Assembly (NCBI GenBank): GCA_018064505.1
Contig: JAGHVC010000122.1
Location: forward strand, 1-45,291
Direction of reading: 5' to 3'
DNA: 45,291 nt
Origin: Candidatus Minthosoma caballi
GTDB lineage: Bacteria; Bacteroidota; Bacteroidia; Bacteroidales; Bacteroidaceae
Shown: piece by piece, positions 17,475-24,458 of the stretch
How positions within the stretch are numbered: position 1 is the first letter of the stretch
Layout of the letters: every line of letters begins with the position of its first letter
Translations under genes and position numbers: made by a program
The notes under the pieces: model-generated
Databases searched by the model: none
What the model saw: the letters and a program-made list of their open reading frames with translations, nothing else
Told to the model about the DNA's origin: nothing

Positions 17475-18738
17475 CTCTCTTTGTCCCATTGTCCACCCTG
17501 TACAGTTCCGAGCTTCTTTTGCCCACCACCCATGCAATCTCATCTCCGTCGCAAAGCAAGGGCTGGCACTCTTTCTCAAATCGGTTCATCTTCAAGTCCG
17601 TCAGGAAATCGCTCAGCAGTTTTCTTCTCCCTTTCATGCCGAAAGGAGCAAAGTCGTCGCCATCTTTCGGCAGTCGGATAGTCAATTCACCTCTCACTTT
17701 GTCTGAATCCAGATAAGCATACTGCGCATCCTTCAGTATAGTCACATCTCCTATCCCAACAGTATTCATTTCTATTTCAGGCATAGCCATTCTCTCTGGC
17801 TCAATCACAAAAGCATCACGATCAATCAGCAGCCTTCGCCCGCCATTGCCAGCAAACATCCTTCCGGTCTCATTCTGTTCCCTAAGCATGTTCTGCATCT
17901 GAGACCTGTTGAATCCCAATGGCGACAGCACTTCATGCAGCACCGAGATAGGGGAGGGCGCACTCGTCAGCTTATCTTTATCAATCCTAATGCATCCCAT
18001 TTCGTCTCTCTGCACGCATTGTTCCATTGTGCATTTCATCGCAGATTCATACACTTTTCTCACCTCGTTCAGGTTTTCAATCGTAGTAGCTATGTTAGCA
18101 GCAGCGCCGCTATTGATAGCTTCAAGCACAGGCATCACATCAAGCCTTATCTTGTTTCTGCTATACTCATCCTCGAGGTTGGTATGGTCAGTCACCCAGT
18201 CTTGCCCGATGCTCTCAAGCCACTCAATCACTTCGTCTCTCTGCACGCACAGCAGCGGTCTCACCACATTCCCGTTTCGTGGCTGAATGCCGCATGCACC
18301 GGCAATTCCCGTGCCTCTTACAATGTTCAGCAGCAGAGTTTCCGCATTGTCATCTTTATGGTGGCCCACAGCAATAGCTTCACATCCGTTCTCGCTCATC
18401 ATCCTGTCAAAGAAATCATACCTCAGCTCCCTGGCAGCCATTTCTATGCTCATCCCGTGTGCCTTAGCCCAGGCCTCTGTGTCGAAGTCTGTTTTCACGA
18501 GTTTCACTCCCATTGCCTCGCACAGATTTTCAGCAAACCTCTCATCCCTCATGCTCTCTTCGCCTCTCAGGTGAAAATTGCAGTGCACAGCCACTACGCC
18601 ATATCCCAATTCGTTCAGCACCCTCATCAGGCACACCGAATCTGGGCCTCCGCTTAGTCCCACAACCACGCGTCCCCTTGCCGTCAGCAAGTGCTTTTCG
18701 CGAATGAAACTCTCTATTTTATGCAGAATCTTATCCAT
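17443..18738 (-). CDS. tilS: TilS: tRNA(Ile)-lysidine synthetase
   Basis: 431 residues. TilS joins lysine to C34 of tRNA-Ile(CAU) so that it reads AUA. The PP-loop SGGPDS at 29-34 binds ATP. The conserved HCNFHLRGEESMRDE and VGHHKDDNAETLLLNIVRG follow, and a C-terminal recognition domain ends near VVGKRSSELYRV. I chose the ATG at 18738 because it begins just before the PP-loop, and upstream codons cover the promoter and the tRNA-Cys gene. Transcription is divergent from tRNA-Cys. The 3' end overlaps the PAP2 gene tail to tail. Confidence 0.92.
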   Translation of the reverse strand: MDKILHKIESFIREKHLLTARGRVVVGLSGGPDSVCLMRVLNELGYGVVAVHCNFHLRGEESMRDERFAENLCEAMGVKLVKTDFDTEAWAKAHGMSIEMAARELRYDFFDRMMSENGCEAIAVGHHKDDNAETLLLNIVRGTGIAGACGIQPRNGNVVRPLLCVQRDEVIEWLESIGQDWVTDHTNLEDEYSRNKIRLDVMPVLEAINSGAAANIATTIENLNEVRKVYESAMKCTMEQCVQRDEMGCIRIDKDKLTSAPSPISVLHEVLSPLGFNRSQMQNMLREQNETGRMFAGNGGRRLLIDRDAFVIEPERMAMPEIEMNTVGIGDVTILKDAQYAYLDSDKVRGELTIRLPKDGDDFAPFGMKGRRKLLSDFLTDLKMNRFEKECQPLLCDGDEIAWVVGKRSSELYRVDNGTKRVILCRVSWRK

Positions 18739-18747
18739 AATCGTATG

Positions 18748-18782
18748 CAAAATTACTCTTTTCTCACGAATAAAACTACAAA
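18748..18782 (-). promoter_or_regulatory. tilS promoter
   Basis: On the minus strand, TTTG (18782-18779) and TAATTTTG (18755-18748) are separated by 23 bases, slightly longer than ideal. The box ends nine bases before the ATG, leaving a leader of only a few bases. Confidence 0.5.
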
Positions 18783-18816
18783 AAAACACTCTACAATAAA
18801 AAAACTCGCCAAAATC

Positions 18817-18847
18817 TTTGCCAGTTATGCAAAATGTACTAACTTTG
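18817..18847 (+). promoter_or_regulatory. tRNA-Cys promoter
   Basis: TTTG (18817-18820), 19-base spacer, TAACTTTG (18840-18847): a textbook Bacteroidota promoter 20 bases before the tRNA. Confidence 0.85.
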
Positions 18848-18867
18848 CACTCGCAAAACAAAAACAT

Positions 18868-18939
18868 GGTGCGTTGGATGAGAGGCTTAGTCAACGGTCT
18901 GCAAAACCGTGTACACCCGTTCGAATCGGGTACGCACCT
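18868..18939 (+). tRNA. tRNA-Cys (anticodon GCA)
   Basis: Acceptor GGTGCGT pairs with ACGCACC (18932-18938). The discriminator is T, as expected for Cys. The anticodon stem ACGGT/ACCGT encloses loop CTGCAAA with anticodon GCA, and the T-arm is CCCGTTCGAATCGGG. The 3' CCA is not encoded. A promoter precedes it and a strong terminator follows. Confidence 0.96.
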
Positions 18940-18943
18940 CTTC

Positions 18944-18981
18944 AAGAGCTGAGATTCTAATGAGTCTCAGCTCTTTTTTTT
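18944..18981 (+). terminator. Rho-independent terminator of tRNA-Cys
   Basis: Stem AAGAGCTGAGA (18944-18954) pairs perfectly with TCTCAGCTCTT (18965-18975), followed by an unbroken T-run to 18981. Confidence 0.9.
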
Positions 18982-19081
18982 ACATGATTAGCGTACATGC
19001 TGCGTCAGAAGCATGCGGAATTTAGTGGATATAATACTTTTCTGGTTTTGCGTTAGTTTGCCACTAAATTGGCACAGAACC

Positions 19082-19495
19082 TTCTTTACAGTTGACATGC
19101 CTATGTTGAAAATGAGACGAAATGAAAAACACTATTCACTCTTCATCAATATGGTCGAACATGCTGATATTCATCTCTTTAGATGGATGAAGAGTGGATG
19201 AAGAGTGGAAAGGCGCTCTTCATTCATCCAATGGTTTGTCTTTCAAACGCTTAGGCTCAAATGATGAAGAGTGAAGAGTTTTTGAGTGAATTCATTTTTG
19301 CTACGAATGCGAGCGTGTGATACTTGTGTTCATAAGTGTCTAAATACAACCTTCAACTATTCAGAAAATATGCTTTCACTGAATACAGTTATTCGCTTCT
19401 TGTGAATACCGTTAGTCAAGCCGTGAGAATAAAAATATTCACACCCTGTGAATAAAAGTATTCGCGTAGCGTGAATAAATAGGGTGTAGTCAACC
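19082..19495 (+). repeat. Dispersed intergenic composite element, copy A
   Basis: This stretch of the 655-base gap between tRNA-Cys and glycerate kinase aligns along its length with 39662-40087 (copy B), same orientation, with scattered substitutions and small indels. In order it holds: ACATGCCTATG; a 22-codon ORF (19122-19190); a left arm AAAAACACTATTCACTC (from 19126) pairing with GAGTGAAGAGTTTTT (19269-19283); an inner hairpin of GATGAAGAGTG repeats (19185-19207) with CGCTCTTCAT (19214-19223); a short ORF beginning MMKSEEFLSEF (19261-19320); and the 23-base periodic array. No protein gene is convincing. The remaining gap, 18982-19081, shows nothing clear. Confidence 0.8.
19381..19495. repeat. 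23-base periodic palindromic array in copy A
   Basis: GAATA occurs at 19381, 19404, 19427, 19450 and 19473, exactly every 23 bases. Nine bases after the start of each of the first four lies TATTC (19390, 19436, 19459) or TAGTC (19413). Adjacent units therefore form small hairpins of the form TATTCRC-N5-GTGAATA. Confidence 0.85.
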
Positions 19496-19599
19496 GCACA
19501 TTAAGACTGTTTTGGTTCTCAATGTGGTAAGTGCTGGGTAAAAGAAAAAATAGAAAAAGGGAATTTTCTTTGCTTTCATTGCAGATTATTATGCTTTTC

Positions 19600-19631
19600 T
19601 TTGTTCATTTTCCGAAAACTCTGTATCTTTG
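19600..19631 (+). promoter_or_regulatory. Glycerate kinase promoter
   Basis: TTTG (19600-19603), 20-base spacer, TATCTTTG (19624-19631). Only five bases separate the box from the ATG at 19637, so the mRNA is probably leaderless or nearly so. Confidence 0.75.
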
Positions 19632-19636
19632 TATGT

Positions 19637-20725
19637 ATGAGAGTCATTCTAGCATTTGATTCGTTCAAGGGCTGCATCAGTGCCGAAGATGCATGTGATG
19701 CCGCTGCGCATGCCGTTAGGAGCGTTCTCCCTCATGCTGATGTGGTACAGTTGCCGCTGAGTGATGGTGGAGAGGGCCTTGTGGAGTGCGTGGCAAGAAT
19801 GCTGCCCGTGTCGCTCATCACTATTCCTGTGCATGGACCGCTTCACGATGAAGTGTCTGCCACTTACGCAATCTCGGCAGATGGCTCAACTGCCTACATG
19901 GAGATGGCTGCTGCCAGTGGGCTGCCTCTCGTGCCAGCTGACAAGCGAAATCCTTTGCTCACGACGACTTATGGGGTGGGGGATATGATTGCTGATGCTG
20001 CCGCTCGCCATTGCCGCCACATAGTGATGGGGATTGGTGGCAGTGCCACATGCGATGGCGGTCAGGGCATGTTGCAGAGTTTGGCTGATCATGGCTACGC
20101 AATGCCTGCTGACCCTTCTTCGTCGCCTCTGCCCTCGGTAGTAGTGGCTTGTGATGTGACTAATCCCTTGTATGGCGATAATGGAGCAGCAAGGATTTTT
20201 GCACCGCAGAAAGGGGCTACTCCAGAGCAAGTTGAGCAGCTGGAGCAGTCGTTGCGAGCTTTTGCACAGCGTACGGAAGAGCTTGGCATTGCCGAACGAA
20301 GGCTGGCACATAGTCCAGGCACAGGTGCTGCAGGAGGGTTGGGCTATGCTCTCGTTGCTTATCTTAATGCTGAGCTTTGTTCTGGCATAGATACGATGCT
20401 GAGTCTTGTAAGCTTCGACAAGCATGTGCAGGATGCTGACCTTGTCATCACGGGGGAAGGGCATTCTGATGAGCAGACTCTGATGGGCAAGGTGCCGCAT
20501 GGGGTGCTGACTCGTGCAGAAGCGGCAGGGGTGCCAGTGCATCTGCTTTCTGGCGGTGTTGATGATGCGGATCTGCTTATGCAAGCTGGTTTTGCCACCG
20601 CTGGCAGCATTAATGAAGGTGATGGCCGTCATTTGTGCGATCTGCTCATTCCTGAGACGGCAAAGAGTAATCTTGTGAAGAGTGTTATTAAGCTTTTGAA
20701 AAATATTACGAAAACCACCTACTAG
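19637..20725 (+). CDS. glxK: Glycerate kinase (GlxK/GarK family)
   Basis: 362 residues. This family phosphorylates D-glycerate, usually at position 2, feeding glyoxylate or sugar-acid breakdown into glycolysis. Visible marks are ILAFDSFKGCISAEDAC at the N-terminus, GIGGSATCDGGQGMLQ near residue 130, GTGAAGGLGYA near 230 and GEGHSDEQTLMGKVPHGV near 270. An in-frame ATG at 19601 is rejected since it lies in the -33 element. The gene stands alone after repeat copy A. GC content looks higher than in neighbouring genes (runs such as gctgatgctgccgctcgcca), possibly a sign of transfer, but this was judged by eye. Confidence 0.9.
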   Translation: MRVILAFDSFKGCISAEDACDAAAHAVRSVLPHADVVQLPLSDGGEGLVECVARMLPVSLITIPVHGPLHDEVSATYAISADGSTAYMEMAAASGLPLVPADKRNPLLTTTYGVGDMIADAAARHCRHIVMGIGGSATCDGGQGMLQSLADHGYAMPADPSSSPLPSVVVACDVTNPLYGDNGAARIFAPQKGATPEQVEQLEQSLRAFAQRTEELGIAERRLAHSPGTGAAGGLGYALVAYLNAELCSGIDTMLSLVSFDKHVQDADLVITGEGHSDEQTLMGKVPHGVLTRAEAAGVPVHLLSGGVDDADLLMQAGFATAGSINEGDGRHLCDLLIPETAKSNLVKSVIKLLKNITKTTY

Positions 20726-20763
20726 AACAATTCTAAAATAATTTTGATTACAAACTTACTTAG

Positions 20764-21633
20764 ATGAATATAAAGACTGTCTTTAACAATATAAGAGAGA
20801 AACAGCGTAAGGGACTGGAACATAACTACGACAAAGACCCAGGCGAGGCTGTGTTGTGCCATAATTGCGGAAGCATGGTGACGGGCAATTACTGCTCTGT
20901 GTGTGGACAATCGAGAGAAACGAAGCGATTGTCGCAGCGTCAAACATTTGTCCATATCCTTGCCACGCTCATCTTCGGCGACAATAGTTTCTTCACCACG
21001 GTGCGTGATTTGCTGTGGCGCCCGGGCTATGTGGCGCACGACTACATCACATGAAAGCGCGTGCCTTATTCCTCTCCGATGCCGTTGCTGGTTCATTTGG
21101 TCGCTGTGTTTGTCATTGTGGCGTTTTTCTTCAACTATGATGTGGATGGTGAGGAAGTTATGAACGAAAGCATTTACGAAACCGTGCATTCGGTGGTATT
21201 GACGAATACCATCACATTCATTGCTTCGTTCTTTAAGAACAAGGTATTCTTGGCATTGGCAGGAGCATTTCTCATGACGCCAGTGTTTAAGCTTATGTTC
21301 AGAAAGCAGACAATAACACGCTATGACGGCAGTAAGTCGCCGATGAACATGGCAGAACACTTCCATGCTCTTGTGTATCATTCGAGCCAGAGTGTTTTGC
21401 TGTCATTTTTCTTCATGGCAGTCGAGAGCCTTGTGCCAAACCCTTCCTCATTGGCATCCTTAGAGGGCGCAATAAGGGTACTGGTGTTTGTGTGGCTCTA
21501 TCGTCAGCTTTTTGAGATTTCATGGCTGCGAGCCTTCTTTCTCACTCTTGGCTCCCTCTTTCTTGCCATGGTTTGTATCATCTTAGCTAGTATTTTTGTA
21601 ATTAGCATTTTCAATGCTTTTGATGGAGCGTGA
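20764..21633 (+). pseudogene. DUF3667-like zinc-ribbon membrane protein, broken by an in-frame TGA
   Basis: One 290-codon frame is interrupted by TGA at 21052-21054. The first part (96 residues) has a zinc ribbon with C32, C35, C44 and C47 (CHNCG, YCSVCGQ) and FGDNSFFTTVRDLLWRPGYVAHDYIT. The second part continues in the same frame as KRVPYSSPMPLLVHL and holds about four to five TM helices. In DUF3667 proteins the break falls at a motif like YI-G-KR, so a single GGA to TGA change explains it. Other genes in the window use TGA as a normal stop, so recoding is unlikely. The downstream half could restart at GTG 21061. A possible -7 box, TAATTTTG, lies at 20739-20746. Confidence 0.75.
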
Positions 21634-21761
21634 GGAAAACGAGTAGCCCTTAACCGGTGTGAACATTGTTTTCCAATACCTAAAAACAGTACGATTTTTC
21701 AAACAATGAGGCGTATTCCCATCTTTTATTATGCTTTTTAGGTTGTTTCGAAAAATAGTAG

Positions 21762-21769
21762 TAACTTTG
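21762..21769 (+). promoter_or_regulatory. -7 promoter element of the LruC-type gene
   Basis: TAACTTTG, an exact consensus match 52 bases before the ATG. A TTG at 21743-21745 is only 16 bases upstream, shorter than usual for the -33 element. Confidence 0.6.
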
Positions 21770-21821
21770 TCGGTTGAAAAATGCGAAAATTTATTGATCG
21801 TGCATTGAACTATTAGTACTT

Positions 21822-23849
21822 ATGAAGATTACAAGTCGTTTCCTTTTGGGCGCTATCGCCCTACTATGGGAAGCTGCAGTGTTAGATTCATGCCAGGAGT
21901 ATACCCTTGACACCTCTTATCTCTACAACTATTCCCAGTACGAGAATTTCCGTGCCATCACTGTTAATAATCCATGTGATGACCATTATCTTTCCATCTA
22001 CTATGATCAGCCATTCTCCGAAGAGGGTGGTGTGCGTGCTAAGGAGTATCTGAGCGGCAAGGGCCCATTCACGATGAAGCTCAATGTGCCATCGCATGTG
22101 CAGCAGCTGTATGTGGTGGACAATGGTGTGCTGACGGTACATCCAGTGAGCGATCTGGAAGTGGGTGCGAAGACAAGGGGATTGGAATACACTCAAGGAG
22201 AGCTGGATGCGCTCTATGGCCATGTCACATCGACTTACTTGCCAACAGCACAATATAATGTTACGGGCGATGACCTCTTCAAGTGTACGGATATACGATT
22301 GGAACGAGATGGTGAACATGACGATCAGGATATTACTGCTTTCAACATCAGTTTGATTGACTTGATGAATAAGGCTTGGAACAGTAGTGGTACATATACT
22401 GGCGAAAAGAAAAACTTCATTGGCAATCTCTTTGCTTATGTCTATCCAAAGGAAAAGCAGCATCATCTGACTCTTGAGGATTGTATTTTCTTCGGTGCAA
22501 ACCCTGATGGTTATGCTTCTGGAACTAAGTTTAGTACTCACATGGAGGCTGTGCATAATGAAATGGGGCTTGCTGAAGCAAATAAGAAACTATGCCCACT
22601 GAAGCAGATATCAGCAGGGACATTGCGTGAGATGGGAAAGTATGTACACGACAACAAATCAAGTCTTACGGCAGATCTAATTAAAACCAAATATAATGTA
22701 TGGCCACTGCTCAATGCCCATGTGAAGAACAGACCACATATTGTTATCTCACTTCCTGTTGGTCATACTGATTTATTCCCGAATGGTTGCGAGGGTTACA
22801 ATCTTGGCTTTGTCTATTTGGGTGGTCAAAACTTGCGTTTTACTACTCCTGCATTGAATATCGGATTCCCTGGACCTGCAGACAATCAATATGGACAATA
22901 CGCAGAGAAAGGAAACTATCTCGGATACGAGCTTGATTATAAAAATGCATCGTATGACAATGACGAAAACGGTCTTCACTATGGCCCAAATGTCAACGAT
23001 GGCAAATTCGTTCTTGACCGCCACGTAGCCAACGGTTTTATCTGGCACTTCGATTATACTTATGATGGAGTAAAAAGAGAGTATGATGTGCTCGGTATGG
23101 ATAACCAATATCCATTCAACAAGCAAACTTTCTACGATGCAGACTATGCCGACTATAAGGTGCTTATCTCTACAGACCCAGAATATCTGAAGCCTGTGGA
23201 AGAGCTCCTTAAGCCTATTCATACACCATTTACGCTTGAAGAAGGTTATTACCTCTTTGAGGATACCTATCCAGATGAAGGGGATTATGATTATAATGAT
23301 GTCATCGTGCAGTATGAATGGCGTTACTATCCAGAGGACGATCAGCACAGGCAGCATGTCAACCGCGTGAACTGCACGCTCGAAGGCTATGCTTGTGCAT
23401 ATACTAACACTTTCGGCTTCATCAATACCCATGAGGATGCAGCACAAAGACATCATCCTCTTTTTACTGGTATTCATGGCAAAATGAATGTAACGCAGGA
23501 GCCTGATTTCATTGACCTCGAAGCTGATAATACGATTGATATTGAGTATGAGTTTGTGGGAGATAAGGACTACATCTATCCATATCTAAGTAATGAGCGA
23601 GGCGAAGTATATGAACAACGGACAGGTTCCTATAAAGGGCCTTTTGTTCTGAAGGTTCCTGAAGTCCTTGAGAAAGATCCAGATGTCCCTGATGCAAAAA
23701 AACACGAGTTCCGATGGACGATAGAAGGTGCTCGTTTGAAAGATGCTTACAAATCAATCACTAGTGCTGGCTGGTATCTACCAGGGAATATCAAAGATGG
23801 CAGCAAGCTAATGAAGCGTCACGAATTTACCGAAGGCCTTAGCGAGTAA
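21822..23849 (+). CDS. LruC/DUF4842-type surface protein, probable lipoprotein
   Basis: 675 residues. The N-terminus is hydrophobic and ends in VLDSC at C24; the Asp two residues before Cys departs from the usual lipobox, so lipidation is likely but not certain. The diagnostic LruC motif is FEDTYPDEGDYDYNDVIVQY (about 479-498), an Asp-rich, probably calcium-binding segment, and the region after it fits DUF4842. The middle (about 290-400) contains a beta-rich domain with GYNLGFVYLGGQNLRF. Such proteins are surface or matrix components of Bacteroidota with unknown function. It is monocistronic, with the tmRNA hairpin 30 bases downstream on the opposite strand. Confidence 0.75.
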   Translation: MKITSRFLLGAIALLWEAAVLDSCQEYTLDTSYLYNYSQYENFRAITVNNPCDDHYLSIYYDQPFSEEGGVRAKEYLSGKGPFTMKLNVPSHVQQLYVVDNGVLTVHPVSDLEVGAKTRGLEYTQGELDALYGHVTSTYLPTAQYNVTGDDLFKCTDIRLERDGEHDDQDITAFNISLIDLMNKAWNSSGTYTGEKKNFIGNLFAYVYPKEKQHHLTLEDCIFFGANPDGYASGTKFSTHMEAVHNEMGLAEANKKLCPLKQISAGTLREMGKYVHDNKSSLTADLIKTKYNVWPLLNAHVKNRPHIVISLPVGHTDLFPNGCEGYNLGFVYLGGQNLRFTTPALNIGFPGPADNQYGQYAEKGNYLGYELDYKNASYDNDENGLHYGPNVNDGKFVLDRHVANGFIWHFDYTYDGVKREYDVLGMDNQYPFNKQTFYDADYADYKVLISTDPEYLKPVEELLKPIHTPFTLEEGYYLFEDTYPDEGDYDYNDVIVQYEWRYYPEDDQHRQHVNRVNCTLEGYACAYTNTFGFINTHEDAAQRHHPLFTGIHGKMNVTQEPDFIDLEADNTIDIEYEFVGDKDYIYPYLSNERGEVYEQRTGSYKGPFVLKVPEVLEKDPDVPDAKKHEFRWTIEGARLKDAYKSITSAGWYLPGNIKDGSKLMKRHEFTEGLSE

Positions 23850-23879
23850 ATTGCAAGTTAAAAGGGGTGACAAAAGAAG

Positions 23880-23926
23880 AATCGGAATTGTAAATCACTT
23901 GTTTTTAAGTATTTACAATTCCGATT
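23880..23926 (-). terminator. Long hairpin at the 3' end of ssrA
   Basis: AATCGGAATTGTAAAT (23880-23895) pairs perfectly with ATTTACAATTCCGATT (23911-23926) around a 15-base loop. Read on the minus strand it starts two bases after the tmRNA end and is followed by CTTCTTTTG, a weak T-rich tail. It may also stop the LruC transcript from the other side. Confidence 0.7.
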
Positions 23927-23928
23927 AG

Positions 23929-24324
23929 TGGAGCTGGAGGGGATTGAACCCTCGTCCAAACAAGGAAGCCATACGCTTTCTACATGCTTATCTCAGCCTT
24001 CGGTTTTCGAGCTGTGGCAAGACCTGAGCCACCAACCACAGCCTTATCCTCTAAAGCTTCACCTATGCATCGAGGCATGCATAGGCTATTCCCGATTTTA
24101 TAGCACCGCTGATCAGAACGCTTCAGGACGGATAGCTTTCTGGGCGATGTCTCGTTCCCTCGCCTAGCAAGGGAATAAAGCTAATCTACTATACTTCGAT
24201 TAAGCAGCGAGAGCGTAAGAAGTTTCGCCAATTAATTCTTTGCAGGCTATGATTTAAGTGAGGACCAGCGACTCACTGCATGCTTACGCACCACTTCATC
24301 TCGCTGTCAAATCCAGTCAGCCCC
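23929..24324 (-). ncRNA. ssrA: tmRNA (SsrA)
   Basis: 396 bases. Minus strand: the 5' end GGGGCTGACTGGATTTGACA pairs its acceptor GGGGCTG with CAGCTCC at the 3' end (one G-U), and the discriminator A at 23929 follows. The T-arm reads GGGTTCAATCCC-like, with CCA not encoded. The tag frame ends GGC GAA ACT TCT TAC GCT CTC GCT GCT TAA, giving GETSYALAA, close to tags of other Bacteroidales. tmRNA rescues stalled ribosomes and marks the unfinished protein for proteolysis. Confidence 0.95.
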
Positions 24325-24380
24325 TTGATTAAAATAAGGATTCCACGCTTCTTTCGTGGAGAGATTTCCGTTTTGCGGTG

Positions 24381-24411
24381 CAAAAGTACATTCTTTTTTT
24401 CTATTCACAAA
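24381..24411 (-). promoter_or_regulatory. ssrA promoter
   Basis: On the minus strand, TTTG (24411-24408), 19-base spacer, TACTTTTG (24388-24381). A small hairpin, TCCACG/CGTGGA (24342-24360), lies in the 5' leader that RNase P would remove. Confidence 0.8.
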
Positions 24412-24458
24412 ATTTTTTTGCAATTAAGTAGGTGATCTTAATTATTTTTATTACCTGC

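Noticed and set aside
18739-18945. Longer N-terminus for TilS
   Set aside because: The extra codons read through the tilS promoter and the tRNA-Cys gene.
19381-19495. CRISPR-like array
   Set aside because: 23-base period leaves no spacer between repeats, units are degenerate palindromes, and no cas gene is present.
21052-21054. TGA as selenocysteine or glycine codon
   Set aside because: No obvious selenocysteine-insertion hairpin, no redox context, and many genes in the window end in TGA; a point mutation is simpler.
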